From: Bacteroidales bacterium
GTDB taxonomy: Bacteria; Bacteroidota; Bacteroidia; Bacteroidales; UBA932
Direction of reading: 5' to 3'
DNA: 64,000 nucleotides
Assembly (NCBI GenBank): GCA_024398125.1
Contig: JAKSJO010000015.1
Span: 1 to 64,000, forward strand
Shown here: positions 16,627-24,612 of the stretch, one piece after another
Numbering within the stretch: the first letter of the stretch is position 1
Layout of the letters: every line of letters starts with the position of its first letter
Notes under the pieces: model-generated
Database searches by the model: none
Seen by the model: the letters and a program-made list of their open reading frames with translations, nothing else
What the model was told of the DNA's origin: nothing
Translations under genes and position numbers: made by a program

Positions 16627-17619
16627 GTGCTTCGTAACCTGTACCATAGGCTGCTCAGTGTATTACACCTGGACAGGAGGGATACGGCAGTGTTTCTGCT
16701 TTCCCTCCTGTTGGCGTTAAGTATCTGGCTGATAAATACGCTCTCCCGCGACTTTACGGGAGAGTTGACAGTCAATGTCAGAGCTGTCTGTGGTCAGCTT
16801 GAAGGACATATGTATCGCTCCGAGGATGAACATCCTGTCACGGCCCGCTGCCGTACCAGCGCATTCAGGCTTATCCGCGCAAGGACGTCTTCCCGCCGCG
16901 AAGTCAGCGAGGTGGAGTTTGAGGCTGCCGATCTTCAGCATGTCGCCGGGGATACATACTCAATCAGTGCAGAGGCATTGGACAAGTATGTCGACAATAT
17001 TTTCGGCAAGGATATCAGTGTCTCGTCCATCCTGACACGCAGCGTCAGCTTCAACTTCCCTGGAACCACCCATCGCAAGGTGCCTGTCAAGTGGGAGGGC
17101 TCTTTGACCTACAGGTCTCAGTATATGCCCGAAGCCGGACTGGTCATGACACCAGACTCGGTCGTGATCTATGGAGAACCGCGTTCCCTTGAGGGAATCA
17201 ACTACGTCAGTACGGAGAACCGTTCTTTCAGCGATATCTATGAACCTCTCCAGGGTACTATACGCCTCAAGGCTCCGCGTGGTCTTCGACTGTCTCATGA
17301 CGAGGTCGATTACAGCCAGAATGTCTACCAGTTCGTGGAACTTAGCCGTGAGGTCCCTGTCGTGGTCGATAATGTTCCTCCTGGAAAGACAGTACAGGCT
17401 TTCCCGTCAAAGGTCCGCGTCATCATGCGTTGCCACTTTGCCCCTGACCATAATCCAACAGAGCTTGTATCTGCCATGCATGTGGATTATAAGGATTTCG
17501 AGTCTTCGAGGACTGGTAAGTGCATACCGACCACAAAGGTTGCTCTTCCGTACAACGTGTTCGGCTACAGAGTGGAACCTCAGGTGGTTACCTGTATAGA
17601 AATGACGGAAAGGAAGTGA
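16627..17619 (+). CDS. YbbR-like domain membrane protein
   Basis: 330 residues beginning at GTG 16627, which follows an AAAGAG ribosome-binding stretch and lies 18 bases after yajC. One TM helix at about 19-37 (TAVFLLSLLLALSIWLIN), then an extracytoplasmic region of repeated YbbR-type beta domains (VPVKWEGSLTYRSQY, PDSVVIYGEPRSLEGI, VPVVVDNVPPGKTVQAFPSK). In Firmicutes YbbR (CdaR) regulates the diadenylate cyclase; in Bacteroidetes the gene is linked to yajC and coaE and its role is unknown. Its stop overlaps the coaE start (TGATG). Confidence 0.8.
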   Translation: MLRNLYHRLLSVLHLDRRDTAVFLLSLLLALSIWLINTLSRDFTGELTVNVRAVCGQLEGHMYRSEDEHPVTARCRTSAFRLIRARTSSRREVSEVEFEAADLQHVAGDTYSISAEALDKYVDNIFGKDISVSSILTRSVSFNFPGTTHRKVPVKWEGSLTYRSQYMPEAGLVMTPDSVVIYGEPRSLEGINYVSTENRSFSDIYEPLQGTIRLKAPRGLRLSHDEVDYSQNVYQFVELSREVPVVVDNVPPGKTVQAFPSKVRVIMRCHFAPDHNPTELVSAMHVDYKDFESSRTGKCIPTTKVALPYNVFGYRVEPQVVTCIEMTERK

Positions 17620-18665
17620 TGGTTCTTCTTGTCACCGGAGGTATCGGCAGCGGCAAGTCGGTGGTGTGCCGCATGCTTGAGGACATGGGCATTCCTGTCT
17701 ATGACTCGGATTCCCGTGCGAAGTCCCTGTATGAGAGGGACCGTGCGCTTTTGGACTCGGTAAAAAACCTCTTTGGCGACGATATCATCGGGACCGATGG
17801 TTTGCTGGACAGGAAGAAACTTGCTTCAAGGGCATTCGCATCAGCCGAGGCGACAGCCTCTTTGAATGCATTGGTGCATCCTGCTGTGCTGCGTGATTTT
17901 GATGTCTGGAGCAAGGAACAGTCGGCGGGAGTCGTTGTAATGGAGTCGGCGCTTGCCGGTACAATTCCTGAGTACAGGGCTGTGATTGACAAGATCCTGC
18001 TTGTCGATGCTCCATTTGATCTCAGACTGGAACGGGCTATGAAACGGGACGCCTGTGACAGGGAGGCGGTCGCTGCCAGGATGAGCAGGCAGTCTTTTGA
18101 GGGACTGGCTCCGGATGCGGTCATTGTCAATGATGGCAGTGAGGCTGACTTGAGAAGCAACTTGGCTTCGGCAATGGAAAAATTGAGTATATTTGTACAT
18201 AATAATAACGTAAACAAGATGAAAACAAATCTTTCAAGAATTTTGTCAGTGTCCGGTTATCGCGGACTGTATCTATATCTGGCCCAGGCTAGAAATGGCG
18301 CTATCGCAGAGTCTCTCTCGGACAAGAAGAGGATTCTTTTCGACCTTAAGGCTCGTATCTCGACTCTTGCAGACATCGCAATCTTCACTGAGGAAGGCGA
18401 ACTCAGGCTCGAGGAGGTATTCGAGAAGATGCATGAGGTTCTTGGTGACGCTGATGCTCCAAGCTCAAAGGCACCTGCAGACGAGATCAAGGCAGTGTTC
18501 GAGAAGGCTGTTCCTACATACGACGCTGACAGATTCTACGTTTCTCACATGAAGAAGGTTGTCGACTGGTACAACGAGCTCAAGAACTACGCTTCACTTG
18601 ACTTCCTTAAGGAGGGTGACGTTGAGGAGGAAGCCGCTGAGGAGACAGCTGCAGAGCAGGAGTAG
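17619..18665 (+). CDS. coaE: Dephospho-CoA kinase fused in frame to DUF5606
   Basis: 348 residues from the ATG at 17619, which overlaps the ybbR stop by one base. Residues 1-200 are a complete CoaE: P-loop GGIGSGKS at 7-14, YDSDSRAKSLY, LNALVHPAVLRDF, VMESALAG, RLERAMKRD and VIVNDGSE. CoaE phosphorylates dephospho-CoA to coenzyme A. No stop codon follows; the frame continues through LSIFVHNNNVNK into a full DUF5606 domain (from residue 201, KTNLSRILSVSGYRGLYLY) and an acidic tail. In most relatives these are two genes. A -7 promoter box and ATG at the junction suggest DUF5606 can also be made alone. Either a fusion protein is made, or the readthrough is a small part of the product. Confidence 0.85.
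   Translation: MVLLVTGGIGSGKSVVCRMLEDMGIPVYDSDSRAKSLYERDRALLDSVKNLFGDDIIGTDGLLDRKKLASRAFASAEATASLNALVHPAVLRDFDVWSKEQSAGVVVMESALAGTIPEYRAVIDKILLVDAPFDLRLERAMKRDACDREAVAARMSRQSFEGLAPDAVIVNDGSEADLRSNLASAMEKLSIFVHNNNVNKMKTNLSRILSVSGYRGLYLYLAQARNGAIAESLSDKKRILFDLKARISTLADIAIFTEEGELRLEEVFEKMHEVLGDADAPSSKAPADEIKAVFEKAVPTYDADRFYVSHMKKVVDWYNELKNYASLDFLKEGDVEEEAAEETAAEQE
18188..18195 (+). promoter_or_regulatory. Internal -7 element at the coaE/DUF5606 junction
   Basis: TATATTTG, 23 bases before the internal ATG at 18219 and inside the open frame; a good consensus match at normal distance from a start. Confidence 0.55.
18219..18665 (+). CDS. DUF5606 protein (alternative internal start)
   Basis: 148 residues if translated from the ATG at 18219, which is where free-standing DUF5606 proteins begin (short basic start, LSRILSVSGYRGLYLYLAQA, then ESLSDKKRI, ISTLADIAIFTEEGE, VPTYDADRFYVSHMKKVVDWYN). 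The end is an acidic Glu/Ala tail. DUF5606 occurs throughout Bacteroidetes, usually as a single gene close to coaE; its function is unknown. It is listed separately because a promoter-like box precedes it, but it shares the frame with coaE. Confidence 0.6.
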   Translation: MKTNLSRILSVSGYRGLYLYLAQARNGAIAESLSDKKRILFDLKARISTLADIAIFTEEGELRLEEVFEKMHEVLGDADAPSSKAPADEIKAVFEKAVPTYDADRFYVSHMKKVVDWYNELKNYASLDFLKEGDVEEEAAEETAAEQE

Positions 18666-18666
18666 C

Positions 18667-19956
18667 ATGAAACAGACACTGCAGGTAATCACACTCGGAT
18701 GTTCAAAGAACACCGTTGATACGGAACATCTTCTGTCCCGTGTGGAGGGATCGTACGATATTCTCCCTGAGAATCATGACGGTCCTGTAGATTGTCTGCT
18801 GATCAATACCTGCGGCTTCATCGGTGACGCCAAGGAAGAATCAATCCAGACTGTGCTTCAGGCTGCCGAGAGAAAAAAGAGGGGAGAGGTCGCAAGGCTT
18901 CTCGTCTTCGGTTGTCTGTCGCAGCGCTATGGCAATGAGCTTCCTGATCTCATTCCGGAAGTGGATGCCTGGCTGGGTGCACGTGAGCTGGATCCGATAC
19001 TTCGTGAGCTTGGAATCGACCCTGTATCGGTTCCGCAGTCGCGTCGTCTCAGCCGTGCGACCAACAGTTATGCTTTCCTGAAGATTTCTGAGGGATGTGA
19101 CCGAAGATGTTCATACTGTGCAATCCCGCATATTCGTGGCAACCACAGGTCTGTCCCTATGGAGGAGCTTGTAAGCGAGGCTCACTATCTGGCTTCCCAG
19201 GGTGTACGCGAGCTTGTACTTATCGCTCAGGATACCACGTTCTACGGTCTGGACCTTTATCACAGGAGGGCGCTCGCCGAGCTGCTCCAGAAACTTTCCG
19301 AGGTTGAGGGAATCGAGTGGCTCAGGATACACTATTCATATCCTGCGGATTTCCCTGAGGATGTGCTTGACCAGATGGCGAACAATCCTAAGGTATGCAA
19401 GTATCTGGATATTCCTCTGCAGCATATTGCGGATACTGTCCTTGACAACATGCATCGCAATGTGAATGGTGCCTGGACCCGTGAACTTGTCCGAAAGCTG
19501 CGTGAACAGGTTCCGGGTGTTGTTCTCCGTACCACCATGATTGTAGGACACCCCGGAGAAGGTCTCAAGGAGTTCAATGAACTCATGAGATTTGTACGCG
19601 AAGCCCGCTTTGAAAGACTCGGTGCCTTCAAGTATTCCGAGGAGGAGGGTACCTGGGGCGCAAACAATCTCAGGGACAGTGTCATGCCTAAGACCAAGAT
19701 CCGCCGTCTGGACGCTCTCATGGAACTCCAGAAGGGAATATCGCTTGAGTTCAACATGAGCCGTGTCGGCCGTGAGGAACGTGTCCTGGTCGATGAGGTC
19801 ATGGACGATGTGCTTGTATGCCGCACCCAATATGAAAGTCCTGACGTGGATGGCGAGATTCTTGTAGGCAAACGTCCGGGAATAAAGGTCGGTGATTTCA
19901 TCAATGTCCGCATTACTGCTGCGGATGAATATGACCTCACGGCCGAGATTATATAG
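18667..19956 (+). CDS. rimO: Ribosomal protein S12 methylthiotransferase RimO
   Basis: 429 residues from ATG 18667, one base after the previous stop. UPF0004 domain with Cys in LGCSKNTVD, NTCGFI and FGCLSQRY (second iron-sulfur cluster), the radical SAM motif with Cys144, Cys148 and Cys151 (SEGCDRRCSYCAIPHIRG region), RIHYSYP, DIPLQHI, and a C-terminal TRAM domain. ISEGCDRRCSYCAIP and the DIPLQH block fit RimO rather than MiaB. It adds a methylthio group to Asp of ribosomal protein S12. Confidence 0.95.
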   Translation: MKQTLQVITLGCSKNTVDTEHLLSRVEGSYDILPENHDGPVDCLLINTCGFIGDAKEESIQTVLQAAERKKRGEVARLLVFGCLSQRYGNELPDLIPEVDAWLGARELDPILRELGIDPVSVPQSRRLSRATNSYAFLKISEGCDRRCSYCAIPHIRGNHRSVPMEELVSEAHYLASQGVRELVLIAQDTTFYGLDLYHRRALAELLQKLSEVEGIEWLRIHYSYPADFPEDVLDQMANNPKVCKYLDIPLQHIADTVLDNMHRNVNGAWTRELVRKLREQVPGVVLRTTMIVGHPGEGLKEFNELMRFVREARFERLGAFKYSEEEGTWGANNLRDSVMPKTKIRRLDALMELQKGISLEFNMSRVGREERVLVDEVMDDVLVCRTQYESPDVDGEILVGKRPGIKVGDFINVRITAADEYDLTAEII

Positions 19957-19967
19957 ACTGTAAGACT

Positions 19968-20801
19968 ATGAAAAGATTTTTGATGCTGTCGGTTATCCTT
20001 GTCCTCTTTGGACTTGGATCGTGTACTCCTACTGCGTACAACCTGATTTATGAGAGCCGCAAGCCTTCGGATTCCGGATTGGATCTGGGCGGAAAATCCA
20101 TGGCTGTCGTTTATCTTGAATCGGAAGACGGGCGTGACAGCCTGTACAACAATCTTTTCGCGGACGCTTTTGCACAGGCCCTCGAGGAAGAGTATTTCGG
20201 GGGAGAGGTTGCAGTTGACGTCTTCCGTCAGGTCAAGGATGAGACCAAGGACTATTCTTCCGTAAAGGAGATGTCCGATCTGGTGCTGAGTCTTGAGAAT
20301 GATGTGATATTCCTTGTGGATACACCGGTCATCTCTCAGGATGGCAAGACCACCTTGACCAGCCTTTATGCGTATGATTCCATGGCCGGTGGGGCGGATG
20401 AGGTTTTCAAGAGGTCTCTTTCTGCAACATCTACTGTAGCAGTCAGCCAGGGTGCTGTTGCCAGAAGGCTCGCTTCTTCAATGTCGAAGGACTTTGTCGG
20501 AAACTGGACCAAGGAGAGTGTGATCCTTCTTTGTTTTGACTGGGAGGATGAGTGGATAGAAGCTGCCATCCATGCAAACGATATGGAATGGAAGGAGGCC
20601 AGCGATATCTGGATTTCCCTTCTTGGACGAAAGACGGGACTTGGCCGTTCAGCTGCGGAATACAACCTTGCTGTCGCATGTTATATCGAAGGGGAGCTGG
20701 ATCTTGCAACGGAATGGCTGGACAGGTCTGACGAAGATTACAACATTTCGATCTCAAGCAATCTTAGACAGATGATAGAGAAAAAGAAAGCAGGGAACTG
20801 A
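19968..20801 (+). CDS. Bacteroidetes lipoprotein of unknown function
   Basis: 277 residues. Signal peptide with lipobox GLGSC at residues 15-19. An N-terminal mixed alpha/beta part (AVVYLESEDGRDSLYNNLFADAFAQALEE) is followed by a C-terminal helical region resembling a TPR-like pair (SAAEYNLAVACYIEGELDLATEWLDRS). The outline resembles DUF6340-type lipoproteins, but I am not certain of the family. It lies 11 bases after rimO and is the last gene of the operon; a strong terminator overlaps its stop. Confidence 0.7.
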   Translation: MKRFLMLSVILVLFGLGSCTPTAYNLIYESRKPSDSGLDLGGKSMAVVYLESEDGRDSLYNNLFADAFAQALEEEYFGGEVAVDVFRQVKDETKDYSSVKEMSDLVLSLENDVIFLVDTPVISQDGKTTLTSLYAYDSMAGGADEVFKRSLSATSTVAVSQGAVARRLASSMSKDFVGNWTKESVILLCFDWEDEWIEAAIHANDMEWKEASDIWISLLGRKTGLGRSAAEYNLAVACYIEGELDLATEWLDRSDEDYNISISSNLRQMIEKKKAGN

Positions 20802-20822
20802 TCCCTGCTTTCTTTATTTTTT
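20787..20822. terminator. Bidirectional terminator
   Basis: AAAGCAGGGA-ACTGA-TCCCTGCTTT, perfect 10-bp stem followed by T-rich TCTTTATTTTTT on the plus strand; it overlaps the ends of both convergent genes. Confidence 0.85.
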
Positions 20823-21875
20823 CTTTCTCTTGATTTTCTTGTCAATACTTGCGTGAAGATTCTTTCTGCGCTGTTCCATCTTTTTGAGGTATCTTTCCTC
20901 AAAGTCGGCCTCAAGCCTAGGGAAACGTTCGCGCATCCTGTTCATGAGCTGCCTCAGGAATGAATCCATGTGACGGTGGAGTCTCTCCTTATAGATTTCA
21001 TCGAAACATACCAGGATGCCTGTTTCTTCCACGAGACCGAACTCGTCGTTGACTGCTGTACCGAACATCTTGATGGTTGGCGATGTAGTCATGTATGAGT
21101 TGATAAGTGGTGGGATGGCTGTGCCGAGCTGCATGACAGCTGACTTGAGGTTCTTGTAGTCCTCTTTCTGGTCATCATCCTTGAGGATGAGGTTCAGGAG
21201 GCGGGCGTCATTCTTAGGCATGCAAGGCTCGAATGGGCGTACAAGCTCATCCGGGTCGTCGAAATGCTTCCAGAGATAGTGGAGGATAAGGTCTCTTCCC
21301 ACAGCGTCATAGGTTGGATACATTGTCATCTTTCCGAAGAAATAGACGTTGTGAGGATGGTTCAGCATGAGGGTCACAAGTCCGTCCCAAAGGTTGTCCA
21401 ATGCGAAGAGAGCCTTTGCGCCGGCCTTGGAACTTTGATACTCAGGGGTTACGAAAGAACGGCCGAGCTCGATCACGTGTGGAAGGTAATCCTTGATGAA
21501 CTGGTCTGAGAAGTGGAACATGTGAGAGGTGGCGAGCAATGGCTGGCCATCTTCCTTGAGCTGGATTTCGTTGCCGAGGATATATCTATAGCCTCCGAGA
21601 ATCTGCTCTGCCTGCGGGTCCCATACGATGAGCTGGTGGTAAGGCTTTTCCATGGTGTCGAATTCGTCTATGTCCATGGAGAGCCCTGAACATCCGCCTG
21701 CTGCGCGGAATGTGACTTCACGAAGCCTGCAGACCTCCTTTACTGTGTTTGGAGAATCATGCCAGGTCACCGAGTACAATATGTTTCCACCTTTGTTGGT
21801 GTGGCGGACAATCTTGTCGTCAGTGAGCTCTGCCTTTATGAGTTCTACTGGAATGGGTTCAATTATTGGTTCCAT
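20814..21875 (-). CDS. glsB: GNAT-type N-acyltransferase, GlsB/OlsB-like
   Basis: 353 residues. An OlsB-type acetyltransferase-fold domain is recognisable by VCRLREVTFRAAGG, then DPQAEQILGGYRYILG and ELGRSFVTPEYQ. The C-terminal end is strongly basic (KKIKRKKK). OlsB-like enzymes transfer 3-hydroxyacyl groups from acyl-ACP to an amino acid amine; in Bacteroides thetaiotaomicron the homologous pair glsB/glsA makes glycine lipids. It is encoded 25 bases after a PlsC/OlsA-like O-acyltransferase on the same strand, which supports this reading. The amino acid used here (glycine, ornithine or other) cannot be told from sequence. Confidence 0.72.
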   Translation of the reverse strand: MEPIIEPIPVELIKAELTDDKIVRHTNKGGNILYSVTWHDSPNTVKEVCRLREVTFRAAGGCSGLSMDIDEFDTMEKPYHQLIVWDPQAEQILGGYRYILGNEIQLKEDGQPLLATSHMFHFSDQFIKDYLPHVIELGRSFVTPEYQSSKAGAKALFALDNLWDGLVTLMLNHPHNVYFFGKMTMYPTYDAVGRDLILHYLWKHFDDPDELVRPFEPCMPKNDARLLNLILKDDDQKEDYKNLKSAVMQLGTAIPPLINSYMTTSPTIKMFGTAVNDEFGLVEETGILVCFDEIYKERLHRHMDSFLRQLMNRMRERFPRLEADFEERYLKKMEQRRKNLHASIDKKIKRKKK

Positions 21876-21900
21876 TATCCGGGTGGTTAGGTTGTGTCAC

Positions 21901-22716
21901 TTACATTGAATACACAAGTTCCTTGACCCACTGAGCCCATTCCATGTGGGTCTTTGATGAGTCGAAGAATGACGGTGCCAAAGGCTTGCCGATTATGACC
22001 TTGTACTTGCCGTTGCGAGCTTTGTACAGTTCGTCAGGCAACAGCAGCATGGCAAGGTTGAACTTGATCTTTAGGGTCTTGCAGAGGTTGGCAACTCTGT
22101 AGAAACGCTTTGAGTTCTCGCCTATGAAGTGTACGGGAACAATATATCTGTCGGTGTCTATGCTTTTCTTGATGAAAGCCTTGCCCCATTCGCGATCCTT
22201 GATGATGCCGTGGTTCTTGCGTGAGCACAGACCGGCAGGGAAGATGATCATCTGGTCATCGGATCTGAATGCGTCATCTATAAGCTTTGGAAGGTTTCGC
22301 GCCTGGCCGCCGAACTTGTTGATAGGGACGCAGATCGGTGCCAGTCCCTTGAGGTTCATGAGCAGGTCGTTTACAAGATAGCGCACGCGTCCGTTGTACC
22401 GGCGGCCTACTATCATGCCCATGGTCACACCGTCCACACCGCCAAGAGGGTGGTTGGATGCAAATGTAAGACGGGCGTCATCCGGAAGGGAATCAAGGTT
22501 CTCCATTCCTTCGACTTCTACGTCTATGTTGAGGTACTTGAGTGTATTCTCGCAGAAATCAACGCCATAGTATCCCTGCTTGAGATACTCGTTGATGTAA
22601 TCTTGGTGAATGAAACGCTTAAGCCAGTTGACAAGGAACTTGGGGAACTTTTTGTCTCCGGCCTTTGACGCGATCAGCTGTTCGACGTCGAGCGTCTGGG
22701 CGTATGGATTGTCCAT
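21901..22716 (-). CDS. glsA: Lysophospholipid-type O-acyltransferase, GlsA/OlsA-like
   Basis: 271 residues. PlsC-like domain with NHPLGGVD (His-to-Asp catalytic block) near residue 88, then PINKFGGQARN and FPAGLCSRK, and later VPVHFIGENSKRFY. The HPLGG form is that of the OlsA/GlsA and hemolysin-like acyltransferases rather than of classical PlsC (NHxSxxD). It would add the second, ester-linked acyl chain to an N-acyl amino acid made by the next gene. It has a clear minus-strand -7 box (22747-22754) and is the first gene of the pair. Confidence 0.78.
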   Translation of the reverse strand: MDNPYAQTLDVEQLIASKAGDKKFPKFLVNWLKRFIHQDYINEYLKQGYYGVDFCENTLKYLNIDVEVEGMENLDSLPDDARLTFASNHPLGGVDGVTMGMIVGRRYNGRVRYLVNDLLMNLKGLAPICVPINKFGGQARNLPKLIDDAFRSDDQMIIFPAGLCSRKNHGIIKDREWGKAFIKKSIDTDRYIVPVHFIGENSKRFYRVANLCKTLKIKFNLAMLLLPDELYKARNGKYKVIIGKPLAPSFFDSSKTHMEWAQWVKELVYSM

Positions 22717-22746
22717 TTTCGCTTATTTGTCAGGTTTTAGTTTGGA

Positions 22747-22754
22747 CAAATATA
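22747..22754 (-). promoter_or_regulatory. -7 element of the glsA/glsB-like operon
   Basis: TATATTTG on the minus strand, 31 bases before the ATG. Confidence 0.65.
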
Positions 22755-22789
22755 GGAAATATGAATCAATTGGCAAAAGGTCGCTTTGT

Positions 22790-23413
22790 TTAGCTGATGG
22801 TATCAAACTCTTCTTCGAAGATTGAGCGCAGAAGATCCTTGTCCTTGATGATGGAACGAAGTTCTTCAAGAGGGGCAGCATTTGGAGAATCGTCCAGCCA
22901 TAGCTTGAGATATCCTCCTTCTGCGTACTTCTCGTCGAGATGTTCCAGGGTGCGGAGGAACTGTTCTTCCCTGCCAAGGCTTGGGAAGTGTGAGATTCCG
23001 TACTGGATGATTCTGCGTATGACTGTACGCGGCTCGATCAGCCTGTCGGCTTCTGCCACGATCATTCCATAGATGCTGCGGGGAGGGTTCTTGCCGGAAG
23101 CCCTGTGGTCTTCGGCTGCCTGGGCGATGGTTTCGATCTGTTCAGCGTTAAACCAGTCGCTGAGTCTTGTGTCTTCCCTGATGATGCGCCCCGATGCGAG
23201 GTGATGCGTCTCGCGACCTTCGCAAAGGCCTGTGTCATGATAGGCTGCTGCCGCATAAGTCATGTCTGCATCGGCACCGTGATTTTCCGCCAGAGCCAGA
23301 GAACGGGCAATGACTGTGTCCGCATGATCGCGGCGATGGGCTGTGTCGTGTCTGTCGTAGCGGGGCAGTATCTCGCTCTCGATGTACAGTCTCAGAGACT
23401 CGTTGACCGGCAT
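22790..23413 (-). CDS. HD-domain metal-dependent phosphohydrolase
   Basis: 207 residues. HD-superfamily metal ligands are visible: His26/His30 in AHRRDH, the HD pair at 59-60 in AAAYHDTGL, and His102-type EDH. The small single-domain form is usually called a YedJ/YpgQ-like HD hydrolase; the substrate is unknown. Its ATG overlaps the stop of the upstream glutaminyl cyclase gene by one base (TAATG), so the two are translated together. Confidence 0.82.
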   Translation of the reverse strand: MPVNESLRLYIESEILPRYDRHDTAHRRDHADTVIARSLALAENHGADADMTYAAAAYHDTGLCEGRETHHLASGRIIREDTRLSDWFNAEQIETIAQAAEDHRASGKNPPRSIYGMIVAEADRLIEPRTVIRRIIQYGISHFPSLGREEQFLRTLEHLDEKYAEGGYLKLWLDDSPNAAPLEELRSIIKDKDLLRSIFEEEFDTIS

Positions 23414-24177
23414 TACTTCACTTCCTTGATCTTCACTTCGTACATGCGGGGCCAGTTCTTACCGGTAAGGTAGATCTTGCCGTCGGATGGGTTGCGTGCG
23501 ATTCCGTTGAGCACGTCGGTGGTCCTGTCGCGGAGCTTGTCTGGGAGAAGGCCTGAACAGTCGATGCTTCCCTCGACATTGCCTGAGTCAGGGTCGATGA
23601 TAAGTATGAGGTCAGTCATGTAGATGTTTGCCCATACCTTTCCGTCGATGTACTCAAGTTCATTGATATAGCGGATAGGACGTCCTTCCAGCTTGACGTT
23701 GACGGTCTTCTTGACGTTGAACTTTTCGTCCATGAAGAAGAGCTTGGATGTTCCATCTGAGGCAATCAGCTGTTTCCCGTCGGTCGTGAGGCCCCATCCT
23801 TCGCGAGGATATGACCAGCTGGATTCATACTCGAGAGTCTTTGCATCGTAGATGAATGCCACCTTGCTCTCCCATGTGAGTATGTAAAGCTTGTCTCCGA
23901 GGATCACTGAACCCTCGATGAAGTATTTCTTGTTGAAATTGAAGCTCTGGAGCGCCTTGCCGCTTTCTATGTCGAGAATGCGGAAACTTGATTTACCGTA
24001 TTGGCCGTTGCTCTCATAGAGCTTGCCGCCATGGAAAAAGAGACCTTGGGTATAGGCGTCGCGCATGTGCGGGTATTCCTTGACGATCTCGAGTCGGTAT
24101 TGCTTTACCTTTGCGTCGCATGATATGAGTGTAAGGAGAAATGCTGCGAGCGCAAGCAGTCTGTTCATTGTTTTCAT
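23413..24177 (-). CDS. Glutaminyl-peptide cyclotransferase (lipoprotein)
   Basis: 254 residues. Signal peptide with lipobox TLISC. A five-bladed beta-propeller of the plant/bacterial glutaminyl cyclase family is shown by YPHMRDAYTQGLFF, YESNGQYGKSSFRI, FNFNKKYFIEGSV, YPREGWGLTTDG, YINELEYIDGKVWANIY, DVLNGIA and LTGKNWPRMYEV. It converts N-terminal Gln to pyroglutamate on exported proteins, which in Bacteroidetes is common after signal peptide cleavage. No promoter box is visible between it and the RNase P RNA gene directly upstream on the same strand, so the two may share a transcript. Confidence 0.88.
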   Translation of the reverse strand: MKTMNRLLALAAFLLTLISCDAKVKQYRLEIVKEYPHMRDAYTQGLFFHGGKLYESNGQYGKSSFRILDIESGKALQSFNFNKKYFIEGSVILGDKLYILTWESKVAFIYDAKTLEYESSWSYPREGWGLTTDGKQLIASDGTSKLFFMDEKFNVKKTVNVKLEGRPIRYINELEYIDGKVWANIYMTDLILIIDPDSGNVEGSIDCSGLLPDKLRDRTTDVLNGIARNPSDGKIYLTGKNWPRMYEVKIKEVK

Positions 24178-24195
24178 CGCTGTTTCTTTAAATAG

Positions 24196-24516
24196 AAAGA
24201 CAGGTGGGGCCGTAAGCCGGTTTCTGTTTTTAAATCTGTCATTTATCTTCGCAACCTACCCCCTGGCATCGGGCGGGCAGCCCTCATCTGCCAGTATATT
24301 TGGTCTTGCAGGCCCCGGTGCCGTACCCCCGTGACATCGCTGCCCCGGGTCGTGAGCTCTTGCCTCGCGTTTTCACCCTTGCCGTACTGGACGGCGGTAC
24401 TTTTCTGTTACGGCATCCAAAAGATTACTCCCTTCTGCGCTTTCCGCAGCGGGGCGCCCTTTCCTGTCCGGACTTTCCTCTCATTATCGAGCGACAGATC
24501 GTCCCACCTGTGTTTC
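24196..24516 (-). ncRNA. rnpB: RNase P RNA
   Basis: On the minus strand the segment begins with the P1 arm CACAGGTGGG, soon followed by the universal GAGGAAAGTCCGGACA (CR-I, P4 5' strand) and ends with ACAGAAACCGGCTTACGGCC and the P1 partner CCCCACCTGT. The P4 partner and these conserved regions define bacterial type A RNase P RNA, the ribozyme that matures tRNA 5' ends. Length about 320. The 5' end is set from the promoter, the 3' end from P1 and a weak T-rich stretch. Reading frames in this segment have no protein character. Confidence 0.93.
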
Positions 24517-24521
24517 TTGTG

Positions 24522-24553
24522 CAAAAATACTGACATTAGCGCAAATGCCCAAA
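24522..24553 (-). promoter_or_regulatory. rnpB promoter
   Basis: Minus strand TTTG (24550-24553), 20 bases, TATTTTTG (24522-24529): full Bacteroides consensus, start about 6 bases downstream. Confidence 0.75.
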
Positions 24554-24561
24554 TGTTCGGG

Positions 24562-24592
24562 TTTGAGAAATCTGGCTGATTGCGTATATTTG
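24562..24592 (+). promoter_or_regulatory. slyD promoter
   Basis: TTTG (24562-24565), 19 bases, TATATTTG (24585-24592), 20 bases before the ATG; divergent from the rnpB promoter. Confidence 0.78.
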
Positions 24593-24612
24593 TATGCTTA
24601 TAAAGAAACCAT

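Noticed and set aside
18559-18666. N-terminal extension of RimO into DUF5606
   Set aside because: Frame-shifted shadow of the DUF5606 tail; ATG 18667 starts a normal RimO.
24196-24579. Small reading frames in the region upstream of glutaminyl cyclase
   Set aside because: The region is RNase P RNA; the frames are chance.
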